NCBI GenBank assembly: GCA_003649445.1
Contig: QMRV01000050.1
Span: 1 to 15,231 of the forward strand
From: Thermoprotei archaeon
Lineage (GTDB): Archaea; Thermoproteota; Thermoprotei; Thermofilales; B15-G2
Length of the DNA stretch: 15,231 nucleotides
Direction: 5' to 3'
This document shows positions 1-7,761 of this stretch, one piece after another. Within the stretch, counting starts at the first letter, position 1; the number at the start of each line of letters is the position of its first letter. The position numbers and the translations under genes are program-made. The notes below the pieces were generated by a model that ran no database searches, was not told where the DNA came from, and saw only the letters and a program-made list of their open reading frames with translations.

Positions 1-755
1 AAGCTCTTACCGTCCTTGACTATAGCCTTTATAGCCTTCATCATGAGCTCTGGGCGCTCATGCTGAAACACGTTTCTGCCTATACAGACTCCGGCAGCTC
101 CAGCTTCAATAGCTTTCTCCACCATCTTCAAAACATAATTGGGGCTTTTCTTCGAGCCGCCCGCTATCACGACGGGTACTGGACACACATCGACAACTTC
201 TTCGAAGGGCTCGGCGTAAATAGTTTTAATTATATCGGCTCCTAGTTCAGCTCCAACTCTGATAGCTATTTTTACTGCCTCTACTTCTTCACCTAAAGTT
301 TCTGTAGGAAGACACTCGCCTAGTACAGGTACTCCCCAGGCATCGCACACGTCGACTAGTTCTCCAAAAAACTTTATTGCCTCATTGTAGTTTTCTCCGC
401 CAACGTATAGCGTAAAAGCTACAGCATCGGCTCCGAGCAGTAACGCCTCCTCGACACTCGAAATAATTGTTTCAAAAGAAGTTTCTCGAGGCACATAGAG
501 TGCCCCGGAGACTCTTAGTATGAAACCTAGTTTCTTCGCACACTTAGAAAGCTCGCTGCTATACTTCTTCAAAAGCCCTTTATGCAGAAGAATAGAGTCG
601 GCACCGCACTTGACGCCGAGCTCAATAACTTTCCACGCGTCTTCAACGCCTTTAATAGGCCCCATGTAGCCTCCATGGTCTATAGGAAAAATAATACTCT
701 TACCGTTCTCCAAATCAAGTACTCTCCCCAATCTTATTCTCTTTCCATAGCTCAT
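1..755 (-). CDS. DhnA/LsrF-type class I aldolase, 3' end cut by window edge
   Basis: Reading the minus strand from ATG at 755 gives 251 residues with no stop; the gene runs off position 1. It is a TIM-barrel aldolase of the DhnA family (COG1830: archaeal class I fructose-bisphosphate aldolase, ADH synthase, LsrF). Visible motifs are FPIDHGG (residues 23-29), ADIIKTIY with the predicted Schiff-base Lys177, CPVPVVIAGG (191-200, phosphate binding) and GRNVFQ (226-231). Family length is about 260-270 residues, so little is missing. The start is supported by GGTGA eight bases upstream. The catalytic Tyr of the FBP aldolase/ADH synthase subgroup (in a MYP motif) is replaced by Leu149 in GECLP, and the C-terminal half resembles LsrF. 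The exact substrate is therefore open: family is sure, reaction is not. It is divergent from the creatininase gene, with an 83-bp shared promoter region. Confidence 0.9.
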   Translation of the reverse strand, partial: MSYGKRIRLGRVLDLENGKSIIFPIDHGGYMGPIKGVEDAWKVIELGVKCGADSILLHKGLLKKYSSELSKCAKKLGFILRVSGALYVPRETSFETIISSVEEALLLGADAVAFTLYVGGENYNEAIKFFGELVDVCDAWGVPVLGECLPTETLGEEVEAVKIAIRVGAELGADIIKTIYAEPFEEVVDVCPVPVVIAGGSKKSPNYVLKMVEKAIEAGAAGVCIGRNVFQHERPELMMKAIKAIVKDGKS

Positions 756-782
756 TTATTCACCATACTATTAAACATGCTT

Positions 783-817
783 CAGTACATATAATTAAGC
801 ACACTAAGTTATTTTAC
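783..817. promoter_or_regulatory. Divergent promoter region between aldolase and creatininase
   Basis: On the minus strand a TATA-like TTAATTATATG (about 788-798) lies some 38 nt before the aldolase ATG, which also has a GGTGA ribosome site. On the plus strand TTATTTTA (809-816) lies about 26 nt before the GTG at 839, which has no ribosome site, fitting leaderless transcription. Positions are by eye. Confidence 0.4.
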
Positions 818-838
818 TGTTCGAAGAACTATCTAAAC

Positions 839-1648
839 GTGAAAAAAATACTCTTATGGGAAATGACTTGGGAAGAAGCCAAAAAACACGTTAAAGAAAA
901 CAGCCTAGTAATAGTTCCTGTAGGCTCTTTTGAAGAACATGGGCCACACTTACCTCTATCAACAGACTCAATTATCGTAGAAGAAGTAGCCAAGAAAGCC
1001 GCAGCAAAACTCTCAGAAGAGATACCTGTAGTCGTAGCACCAACAATATTCTTCGGCTATGAATCACCTAATGTAAGAAAATACCCGGGAACAATATCGC
1101 TTAGAATAGAGACTTTCATTAACCTGGTATACGACTACTTATGTAGCCTAATAGACCATGGGTTTAAAAGAATTCTAGTTATTAACGGCCACGGACAAAA
1201 CTACGGCGCTCTGAGAGTAGCCTTAAGAAAAATATACGAAGACAAAGGAGCCCCAGTAGCACTAATACCCCTGTGTCTTTCACTAGCTAAACCAGTAGCC
1301 GAAAAATATAGGAAGTCCAAGTTAGGTGGAATAATGCACGCAGGCGAACTCGAAACATCGCTAATGCTCGTACTGAGAGAAAACCTCGTTGATTTAAGTA
1401 AGGCAGTAAAAGAAATATCTAAACCGCCTTCAACAATACTTACGGCAGACCTCACAGCCCCAGGTAAAATATTCTTAACTACTTGGAGCTACTGGAAAAC
1501 AAGAAAAGGAGCACTAGGAGACCCAACTAAAGCAACAAAAATATTTGGCGAAAAAGCCTTAGAGAAAATCGTCGAAGAAATATACATAATAGCTAAAGAA
1601 CTATACACTAAAGTATTCCCAACAATAGAGGGAAACCTTAAACATTAG
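839..1648 (+). CDS. Creatininase-family amidohydrolase
   Basis: 269 residues from a GTG start; no Shine-Dalgarno, TATA-like box about 26 nt upstream, so probably leaderless. It belongs to the creatininase family (COG1402), metal-dependent hydrolases of linear or cyclic amide bonds; archaeal members include ArfB (formamide hydrolase of the riboflavin/F420 pathway), and other members act on creatinine or inosose derivatives. Metal-site motifs: FEEHGPHLPLSTD (residues 31-43; ligands probably Glu32, His34, Asp43), INGHGQN (115-121; His118) and HAGELET (167-173; Glu170). Length is normal for the family. It ends TAG followed at once by TAA. The neighbour is a divergent aldolase, which would fit carbohydrate or cyclitol breakdown as well as cofactor synthesis, so I assign only the family. 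Confident of fold, not of substrate. Confidence 0.87.
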   Translation: MKKILLWEMTWEEAKKHVKENSLVIVPVGSFEEHGPHLPLSTDSIIVEEVAKKAAAKLSEEIPVVVAPTIFFGYESPNVRKYPGTISLRIETFINLVYDYLCSLIDHGFKRILVINGHGQNYGALRVALRKIYEDKGAPVALIPLCLSLAKPVAEKYRKSKLGGIMHAGELETSLMLVLRENLVDLSKAVKEISKPPSTILTADLTAPGKIFLTTWSYWKTRKGALGDPTKATKIFGEKALEKIVEEIYIIAKELYTKVFPTIEGNLKH

Positions 1649-1651
1649 TAA

Positions 1652-2238
1652 ACTAGTTTCCGACGAGTTATAGTAGTTCTTTCTAGCTCCTCGAAGCTTT
1701 TTCTAAAACTTAGATTAAAGTCGGTGTTCAAAAAGAGTATATTAATTATTAGTATTTTTCTTAAAAATATGGCTTCTTGTGACAATCTTTTAGCGTTATC
1801 TCAAATACTAGCTTACTCTATGTATAAGCTGAGCTCTAGCTCAATTAAAATAGCTATAATAGGTTCCTTGAACAAAAAGATCTCAGCTAAATTAACTAAA
1901 GTACTACAAGATATTAAAGTTAAAGCAGAAGTTTGCTTACATTTTAATGAGGGTAATTTAAAGGATATTGACATTATTTATCTAGATTACTCAGACGCTG
2001 GTCTACTCCTAAAGAAGTTATCCAATACTGGTCAGGTAAATCGATCGCAGTTCTCTGCAATGCTTTTTCTAAAATTTATACCAGATCCTACTGTACTCAA
2101 AAATATTAGTGGTAGCAGATATGCTAAAGCTATTTGCCTCTCAACTACGGTATAGTATTGTTGTCTAAGAAAACTTACGATAAAGAATTTTTGAATAAAC
2201 AGTTGAAGTTTATCGTGAATCATTTATTCAGGGACTAA
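1652..2238 (+). pseudogene. Frameshifted unknown ORF, probably decayed
   Basis: A reading frame stays open from 1652 to a TAG at 2153-2155; possible starts are GTG 1724 and ATG 1769. At about 2143 a different frame (AAC TAC GGT...) continues a plausible protein ending LNKQLKFIVNHLFRD with TAA at 2236-2238, while the first frame stops. This looks like one gene broken by a single indel near its 3' end. The product has a hydrophobic stretch near residues 5-15, then KIAIIGSL (about residues 42-49), resembling a beta strand opening a Rossmann-like unit. I do not recognise the family. It lies directly upstream of a decayed methyltransferase, so the two may have been one operon. No convincing ribosome site or promoter is visible. 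Confidence 0.4.
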
Positions 2239-2278
2239 AAACAGTTCACTATAATACGGCTTATTTCCTTTATATTCT

Positions 2279-2743
2279 ATGTCGAAGTGTTGTCGGAAAA
2301 GCCCAAACAGAGTTATTGTTGAAGTAGGTACTGGTAGAGATTTTTCGACAATATAGTTAGCTAAGGCTGCTAAAAACATTGGAGGAAAGATATATTCTTT
2401 TGGCATTAAGTCTGATATAATTGAATAGCTAAAAGAATTTTAAAGGACCTCGAACTCAGTAGCGTATGTGAAATTACCTGTAGTGGCGCTAAAAGGTATT
2501 CAATTAAAGAAGATATAACACTTCTGTTTATCGACGGTCTTAAAGAAGAATACTTTGATTACCTCAAGTTTTTGAAGATAAGCTAATTGAAGGCTCGCTA
2601 GTCTTAGCTCATAACACTATATCTCATTCCTATAAAATGACAAATTACATCAAGGAAGTCTATAGTAAATTTTGTCACTTACAACCATGACTAATCCAAG
2701 AGGTATTACTTTAAGCACTAAATTAGTGAAAATAGCTAGCTAA
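2279..2743 (+). pseudogene. Decayed SAM-dependent (O-)methyltransferase
   Basis: Joining three frames rebuilds a class I methyltransferase of about 150 residues. ATG 2279 leads to motif I VIVEVGTGRDFSTI (2312-2353; family consensus would have Gly for the Asp), then TAG at 2354-2356 where Trp is typical before LAKAAKNIGGKIYS. A one-base loss near 2427 shifts into AKRILKDLEL...YSIKEDITLLFIDGL. A further shift near 2572 gives EDKLIEGSLVLAHNTISH. A third near 2685 leads to MTNPRGITLSTKLVKIAS with TAA at 2741-2743. One nonsense codon plus three frameshifts and a damaged glycine motif make this a dead gene. The LFIDG-K-x-Y...L-x-G-S-L-V-x-A-H-N pattern is that of caffeoyl-CoA-OMT/YrrM-like O-methyltransferases. 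A living copy elsewhere in the genome is possible. Confidence 0.8.
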
Positions 2744-2779
2744 CACTTTTATAACTGTATATTAGATTTCTATATAGGT
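2743..2779 (+). promoter_or_regulatory. Promoter and ribosome site of the PadR gene
   Basis: CTTTTATAAC (about 2745-2754) is a TATA-like box about 36 nt before the ATG at 2788, starting right after the stop of the methyltransferase pseudogene. AGGT at 2776-2779 is a modest ribosome-binding site. Confidence 0.45.
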
Positions 2780-2787
2780 ATGATATT

Positions 2788-3165
2788 ATGTGTAACATAG
2801 AGACATTTAATCACAGTCACCATAATCCTAGACGTACAGTCTCAGATCACCCTTTAAGAGGACTACTTAGTCTAGCTATTATGTGTCTAATTAAACAGAA
2901 GCCTACTTACGGGAGCGAAATATACCAGAATCTTAAAGAAAAATTCGGAATAAATGCTCCTCGTCCCCTAATATATACTCTGCTTAGGAGACTTGAAAGA
3001 AACGGCTTCATTACATCTACTTGGGAAATGCCTGAAAGCGGCCCTGCTAGAAGAATCTATAGAATAACAGAAGAAGGCTTGGATGTATTAAAAGACTCTG
3101 CTGTTAAACTGAAAAAAGTTATACCGCTTATAGAAAAAATAATAAAAGCTATTGAAGAAGAATAA
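2788..3165 (+). CDS. PadR-family winged-helix transcriptional regulator
   Basis: 125 residues. After a polar, His-rich N-terminal tail (about 20 residues) comes a PadR-type winged helix: LRGLLSLAIMCLIKQKPTYGSEIYQ (23-47), the recognition-helix region PRPLIYTLLRRLERNGFI (58-75), the wing with RRIYRITEEGL (88-98), then a C-terminal dimerisation helix rich in Lys and Glu. PadR proteins are usually dimeric repressors responding to small ligands or stress and often control neighbouring membrane-protein or transporter genes. The only close intact neighbour is the convergent small membrane protein at 3217-3552; a regulatory link to it is possible but not shown. Start ATG has AGGT nine bases upstream. 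The HHNP-containing tail could bind metal; that is speculation. Confidence 0.88.
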   Translation: MCNIETFNHSHHNPRRTVSDHPLRGLLSLAIMCLIKQKPTYGSEIYQNLKEKFGINAPRPLIYTLLRRLERNGFITSTWEMPESGPARRIYRITEEGLDVLKDSAVKLKKVIPLIEKIIKAIEEE

Positions 3166-3216
3166 TTTAAATAAAAACTATAATTTCATTATTAATTTGC
3201 ATGCTGTTACTTCCGT

Positions 3217-3552
3217 TTAATACTCCTGTGGTGGAGGAAGATACTGCGGTGCTGGCGGAGACATCGTAGTGGTCTGATAGTATCCTATTCTTCCTAACTC
3301 GTCTACTGACACTTTTATTAAAGACGCTATTGAACCTAAGCCCATTATAATCAGCGACACAATTACAGTTATTACTCCTACTATGAAAGCTAATCCTCCT
3401 AAGCCTTCAGCAATATTGTATAGAAATGGTACGTAAGCTGTCCCCATTAAGCCTACTCCGATAAAGAGTAGTACTCCTCCTACAATGTACCACAGTATTG
3501 AGTATACTATAGCCTTGATCGCTAACACGAATGCTCTTCCCCAACTTATCAT
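3217..3552 (-). CDS. Small two-helix membrane protein, Pro-rich C-tail
   Basis: 111 residues, unknown function. Two long hydrophobic segments (about residues 8-35 and 50-78) are rich in Gly, Ile and Val and predict two to three membrane helices. The last about 20 residues form a polar tail with SPPAPQYLPPPQEY, probably cytoplasmic. Similar tails rich in Pro, Tyr and Gln occur in small archaeal membrane proteins; I cannot name a family. The ATG at 3552 has GAGTGA about ten bases upstream and a very good TATA box (CTTATATACTTAT) about 38 nt upstream, so it is probably well expressed. It converges with the PadR gene, 51 bp apart. Confidence 0.65.
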   Translation of the reverse strand: MISWGRAFVLAIKAIVYSILWYIVGGVLLFIGVGLMGTAYVPFLYNIAEGLGGLAFIVGVITVIVSLIIMGLGSIASLIKVSVDELGRIGYYQTTTMSPPAPQYLPPPQEY

Positions 3553-3577
3553 TTAATTCACTCTAATCAGTAAAAGA

Positions 3578-3597
3578 CTAATAAGTATATAAGTTTT
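3578..3597 (-). promoter_or_regulatory. Strong TATA box/BRE for the membrane-protein gene
   Basis: On the minus strand the run AAAAACTTATATACTTAT matches the archaeal BRE (purines) plus TATA consensus. It sits about 38 nt before the ATG at 3552, leaving a short leader with a GTGA ribosome site. Confidence 0.6.
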
Positions 3598-3852
3598 TCC
3601 TAAATTAAATTAGAGTAATCAATAAAAATAGAAAGTATTCGTTTCTTTAAAATAATATATTTTATTTTATATTCAATTAATATACGATTTTTTCTTTCCA
3701 TAAACTATTATGTTAGAAATAATCAAGTTTAAGTATATTTTAACTAATCTTTAAGTTAATTAGTGTTTGAGAGAACGTCTTCTTCTTTCTAAAAGTATTA
3801 ATATGTATCAAACTAGATTACCTATTTATTTTACTTAAGAATAGCTTTTTAT
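3598..3852. other. AT-rich intergenic spacer
   Basis: No gene is visible on either strand. The spacer is very AT-rich. It holds overlapping inverted repeats: ACTAAT/ATTAGT (3743-3748 and 3759-3764) and TTAACT/AGTTAA (3740-3745 and 3754-3759), a possible operator. TATTTATTTTAC at about 3823-3834 is a TATA-like box some 24 nt before the GTG at 3853, consistent with a leaderless mRNA. Confidence 0.4.
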
Positions 3853-5097
3853 GTGGGGGTACTACGTGATGTCAGAAGTGAGCTCCCCTGCTTAAAAAAT
3901 CCTATTTCGCTGCTTATAGATGATTGGTCTATAGGTTACGTTGGTGAAGGCAGAGGAACCATAGAGGACACCAAGTTTGAGAAATGCTACGAGTTTGCCA
4001 AAGACTTAGTGAAACTTGGCGCTTTAGGTGTCCGCGGAAAGCTCACTTTATTACCTTATGTAACTAAACCTGAAGGCAATACATATCGTGTCTTAGGTAG
4101 AATTGATAAAGGCATTGAGGGTATTCCCTCGCAAAAGCTACTCGAAGTTCTTTCTCTTGTTAAGGGAGAGCTTATGAAATACTTTGATATTACACCAGAG
4201 CTGCTCACGCATACTCTAGCTTTAGATATCGAGACTGGCACTTTAATAAATGAGTCTGAGTGGGAGTGGTCTAATAAACAGGATCTTAAGACTTTAACTA
4301 AGTATATTGCGCACGGACTTCAAGTTTTGAGAAATGTAGGTATTGTAGCTAGTGGCATTACCTGTCCATGTGACTTTGGTAAAGAGGTAGAAGGTATTTT
4401 AGCTAAAGCTATTTTAGAAGCAGAAAAAATAGTAAATAATATTACGCTGACATGGTATTTTCTCCACATGCAGTCGAGGCGCATTGGCTGGGACGGCTCA
4501 TCGGTAAATCCGAGACTAATGTACCTCAATGAAGAAAGTAAAGAAGCTGTTGTAAGCATAATTAGCGGCTCAGCAGAATACATTAACCAGAAGACTATAG
4601 ACTCTGTAGGTCCTGACCCCGAGCGGCTAGCTGACCAATGGATTACAGCAGACGGTGAAAAAGGGCGGCTAGCTGAACTACTTAAAAATAAAGCATATAT
4701 TATTTTCCATATTCATTGGTATAATTCTCATGGTAGAGACGATAAAGTAGGCTTCTTTGCTCTAAAGGAACTTGCTTCAAGAATAAGAGACCTGTGGGCA
4801 AATAAAGTTATCTGGATGAAATGTAGCGAGCTAGCTAGATACTTTACAGCGAGTAAAACTTGGAAAGCTGAAGTTGCAGGAAGTCGAATAATTTTGTCTA
4901 GTCCCTTCCACTGTCCTCTTTTCACTATAAGCTTTGCTGTAGATAGAGAAGTGAAATATATTAAGGTCAATGGAAAGAAACTTAAAAAGAAGGAAAAGCC
5001 TCCTTTAGAGAAGTGTTCATGGACTGCTATGGGAGATAGAGTTTACTTATGCTTCAATTTGACTGAGAGGACAATAGTAGATATAACATTCAAGTAA
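3853..5097 (+). CDS. Deacetylase-like beta/alpha-barrel protein
   Basis: 414 residues from GTG; no ribosome site, TATA-like box about 24 nt upstream. The N-terminal 330 residues read like the glycoside hydrolase/deacetylase (NodB-like) beta/alpha barrel. SLLIDD places the acidic pair Asp23-Asp24 at the end of strand 1. GVRGKLTLLP (59-68) follows. THTLALD (119-125; His120) takes the place of the usual H-S/T-x-x-x-H metal site. CPCDFGKEVE (171-180) and TWYFLHMQ (200-207) follow, and IIFHIHWYNSHG is near residues 283-294. The last about 70 residues look like a small beta domain. No signal peptide, so presumably cytoplasmic, unlike most secreted polysaccharide deacetylases. Similar proteins are usually annotated hypothetical. 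I infer a hydrolase acting on imported glycans; the reaction is unknown. It converges with the EEP gene. Confidence 0.6.
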   Translation: MGVLRDVRSELPCLKNPISLLIDDWSIGYVGEGRGTIEDTKFEKCYEFAKDLVKLGALGVRGKLTLLPYVTKPEGNTYRVLGRIDKGIEGIPSQKLLEVLSLVKGELMKYFDITPELLTHTLALDIETGTLINESEWEWSNKQDLKTLTKYIAHGLQVLRNVGIVASGITCPCDFGKEVEGILAKAILEAEKIVNNITLTWYFLHMQSRRIGWDGSSVNPRLMYLNEESKEAVVSIISGSAEYINQKTIDSVGPDPERLADQWITADGEKGRLAELLKNKAYIIFHIHWYNSHGRDDKVGFFALKELASRIRDLWANKVIWMKCSELARYFTASKTWKAEVAGSRIILSSPFHCPLFTISFAVDREVKYIKVNGKKLKKKEKPPLEKCSWTAMGDRVYLCFNLTERTIVDITFK

Positions 5098-5169
5098 GTA
5101 TTATAATATATCTTAGTACTTAAACATAGACATTACAATAAGTCAAAGTTTGCAAAAGATTAATATAAT

Positions 5170-5940
5170 CTACTCTAGGCTTATTCTCGCTAACAGTCCT
5201 GCGTGGTCTGACGGATATATTCCTTGTGTGTTTGCTTTATTGCAAATAACTTTACAGTCTAGTATTTTAAGTCGAGGATCTACGAAAATATAGTCTATCC
5301 GCAGAGATGATTCAGGAAGCTTAAAAGTATACCCTTTCTCACTTGACCTTGCTTCTTCCCACGCGTCTTTAAAACTCAGTTTTATTTCATTTATTTCTTT
5401 TAGTCCTTTCATAAACTGTATTACTGGTTCATGAGGCTCTTCATTGAAATCTCCTACTATAATGGTAGGTAGTTCTTTTCCATACTTCTTGATGAAACTC
5501 GCTAGCTCTTTAGCTTCGATAAGTCTGTCTGGCGGGTACGTGGACAAATGTACTGTCACAAAGAATATTTTCTTTCCTTGTACTTCAATAACTGCTCCTA
5601 GAATTGGTCTAGGATGAGGATTTACTTCCGCGCTGTAAGTTAGATCTTCTTCACTTACTTCTAGCACAGGATACTTGCTTAAAATAGCTAAACCTGCTTT
5701 AACTTTCTCTGCTCCAGGAGGCCTTCTTAAGCAGCACACAGCTCTATATTCAGGAAGAATGTGCGCGAGCTGCTCTGCTTGATTTCTGCCTTCTTCGTCT
5801 AGCTCAGGGTCACTTGTTACCTCCTGTAAGCCAATAATGTCAGGAGAATACTTTTTAATTTCATTTAGAATGAGTTCTCTTCTAGTTTTCCATGGAGAAG
5901 AATACCCCCAGATATTTAGTGTCATTACTTTAATTTCCAC
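5170..5940 (-). CDS. Endonuclease/exonuclease/phosphatase (EEP) family hydrolase
   Basis: 256 residues from GTG at 5940. All EEP-fold signature elements are present: TLNIWG (Asn9), GLQEV (Glu40, metal), VTVHLST (His131), VGDFNEEP (Asp164 and Asn166), RIDYIFV (Asp216) and PSDHAGL (Asp245-His246). EEP enzymes cleave phosphoesters with Mg2+: AP endonucleases, DNases, sphingomyelinases, inositol polyphosphate phosphatases. This short, single-domain form with no signal peptide cannot be placed by eye; it lacks obvious DNA-binding additions. It starts 30 nt after the TAG of the methyltransferase gene, in the same reading frame with no other stop between. There is no ribosome site; TTTATACTG about 23 nt upstream could be its own promoter. 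It ends with TAG. Confidence 0.85.
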   Translation of the reverse strand: MEIKVMTLNIWGYSSPWKTRRELILNEIKKYSPDIIGLQEVTSDPELDEEGRNQAEQLAHILPEYRAVCCLRRPPGAEKVKAGLAILSKYPVLEVSEEDLTYSAEVNPHPRPILGAVIEVQGKKIFFVTVHLSTYPPDRLIEAKELASFIKKYGKELPTIIVGDFNEEPHEPVIQFMKGLKEINEIKLSFKDAWEEARSSEKGYTFKLPESSLRIDYIFVDPRLKILDCKVICNKANTQGIYPSDHAGLLARISLE

Positions 5941-5970
5941 AATAGTTTTTAATAAAGACAGTATAAATGA

Positions 5971-6732
5971 CTATGTTTGCCGAGGCTTGTACACTATCCA
6001 CTCTAGTCGTCTTACTCCAGCCTCAATTAAGTCTAGTAAATTAAGCTCCTTAACTCTCTTTGTACTCCTACTAGTTAACACAAGTAGTATACTGAATCCT
6101 ATTTTCTCGAGCATTGTCTTAAGCACTTGAGGAGGATAGATAGTGAGTCTCAGCTTAAGCTCATCTACTTTAACTAAATTCTCGTCTACTTTTTTGTACA
6201 GTACTGCATAGTGGTCGAGAACATAGTCACTTACTTTCTTAACTTCTTCTAACTCAAAATAATTGTCATTATGCTTAATGATATGAACACCTTCTCTGAA
6301 CTTTATTGGATAATCTAATATAAATATTCCATAGGGTTTTAAAGCATTATAAATGTTTAATAAAACTCTTTGGTTTTCTTCATGTGAAAAATATCCAAAT
6401 GAAGTATACCAAGAGACCACTACATCAAATTCTTCGACATAATCCACTTCTCTCATGTCTTTAACCACATAGTACTCCTTAAATCCCCTGTTCCTCTTTT
6501 TGGCTAACTCAATGAGCTCTTTAGACACATCAACACCATATACCTCGAAGCCTTCTTCTCGCCAATACTTGTGATGGCGTCCTATGCCGCACGCTAAGTC
6601 GAGTATTTTCTTGTATTTTACGCCAAGCTTCTTTTCAGCTAATTTTATGAGAAAAAGCACATAGTGAGCTTCAATAAAATTGGCTTCTTCAGGATAATCT
6701 ATATGCTATAAGTATACTTTACTTTCATTCAT
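5971..6732 (-). CDS. Class I SAM methyltransferase with in-frame amber at codon 9
   Basis: From GTG 6660 this encodes 229 residues with motif I ILDLACGIGRHH, acidic VYGVDVSKELIELAKKR (motif II), FDVVVSWYTSFGYF (motif IV region) and a C-terminal part ending KPRQT. The coding frame extends upstream as HIDYPEEANF...HYVLFLIKL, which looks like a genuine N-terminal helix before motif I. It reaches ATG at 6732, interrupted by one TAG at 6706-6708. A TATA box (6755-6766) lies 28 nt before that ATG and none serves the GTG. So the original start is probably 6732, and the present gene is either knocked out, rescued from GTG 6660, or read through. Substrate unknown. It is followed in frame by the EEP gene after 30 nt. 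Confidence 0.75.
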
Positions 6733-6754
6733 AAAAATCAAATACTGCTATTTT

Positions 6755-6766
6755 AATATAAATTTT
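6755..6766 (-). promoter_or_regulatory. TATA box upstream of the methyltransferase ATG
   Basis: The minus strand reads AAAATTTATATT, centred about 28 nt before ATG 6732, with no ribosome site: the leaderless pattern. It supports 6732 as the ancestral start. Confidence 0.5.
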
Positions 6767-6873
6767 TGAAGAACTATATGTACTTAAGCTCTATAGGCAC
6801 TTTTCTAGGCTTAAAGCTAATAATATTGCGGTCTACAATATTAGTTTACGCATATATTAAATAGCCAATAATT

Positions 6874-7653
6874 TTATCTTTTTATTTTAAGTATATAGCT
6901 TGGCTGAGCCCCTCTTCCCTCTACTACTATTTTATTTGGTGTTACTGTTATTCTAGCATAAGATCCTGTAATTTTGTCGAGTTCCCACCAGCCCATACTA
7001 TGTAAGCATATGTGGTGTGTTCCGTTTTCTTCGCGGTATCCGCCGTAGTGTGCGTCTCCGCTGAAAGTAGCTACTAGCCTATAGTCTCTAAATAATTCGA
7101 GTAATTCATCTTCATTGTCTATTCTAGGTTCATTACAGAAAATCGCTATAGGGTAGTGACAAAAAACTACTATTGGTTTGTTTCTAGGTACTTTCTCCAA
7201 GTCTCCTTGAAGCCAGTCTAATTCTTGGCTCGGTATGTGCCCTGTAGGACCGCCGCTATTAGTATTAGGGCCCCATGCTGCATCAAGGAATATTATGTGG
7301 AGAAACTTTACGTCTATTGATTTCCACCAATAATTTATTCCTATTATACTAGTGTATTCTTCTCTAGTAAACGCGTCTAGATCATGGTTTCCAAAAACGT
7401 AGTATCTTGGAGCTTTGCACTGAGAATATACTTCATTTATTTCCTTTAATGCTTTCAAAGCTTCTGGCTTCTTGCAGCCAATAAAGTCTCCGAGCTCTAC
7501 TACAATATCTGGGTTAAAGTCGCTATTCATGTCTTCTATAAACTTTCTGAGCCACTTTCTGATATCGAGAGGCCCCTGATGAACATCTGCAACAGCTCCT
7601 ATTTTAACACAACTACCCCCACTTACCATACTATGGACTTCACTCAAACACAC
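6874..7653 (-). CDS. Calcineurin-like metallophosphoesterase
   Basis: 259 residues from GTG 7653; ATG 7629 is an equally possible start, since residues before VKIGAVADVH are not conserved. Motifs of the dinuclear-metal phosphoesterase fold appear in order: VADVHQG (Asp23, His25), VELGDFIG (Asp56), VFGNHDLD (Asn89, His90), VVFCHYP (His166) and FSGDAHYGGY (200-205 region). The last motif is normally GHxH; here it is GDAH, with Asp200 for the first His. The family includes cyclic-nucleotide phosphodiesterases, UDP-sugar and CDP-alcohol hydrolases, and glycerophosphodiesterases. No signal peptide. A TATA-like box is at 7681-7690 on the minus strand. It is transcribed in the same direction as the neighbouring HAD operon but separated by 204 bp. 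Confidence 0.86.
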   Translation of the reverse strand: MCLSEVHSMVSGGSCVKIGAVADVHQGPLDIRKWLRKFIEDMNSDFNPDIVVELGDFIGCKKPEALKALKEINEVYSQCKAPRYYVFGNHDLDAFTREEYTSIIGINYWWKSIDVKFLHIIFLDAAWGPNTNSGGPTGHIPSQELDWLQGDLEKVPRNKPIVVFCHYPIAIFCNEPRIDNEDELLELFRDYRLVATFSGDAHYGGYREENGTHHICLHSMGWWELDKITGSYARITVTPNKIVVEGRGAQPSYILKIKR

Positions 7654-7761
7654 TTTAACACATTATCCTCTATAACTAAAGATTTAAAATACATTCGCTT
7701 TCCAGTGAAGCTAAGTGTCGTTAATACTTGAATATGTTATATGTAAAGATTAGTAGTAGAT

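Noticed and set aside
2032..2406. Two minus-strand ORFs of about 60 codons
   Set aside because: They are antisense to the two decayed plus-strand genes and have no coding signs.
6778..6864. Plus-strand 28-codon hydrophobic ORF
   Set aside because: No ribosome site or well-placed TATA box, AT-rich composition, ends in TAG; chance is likely.
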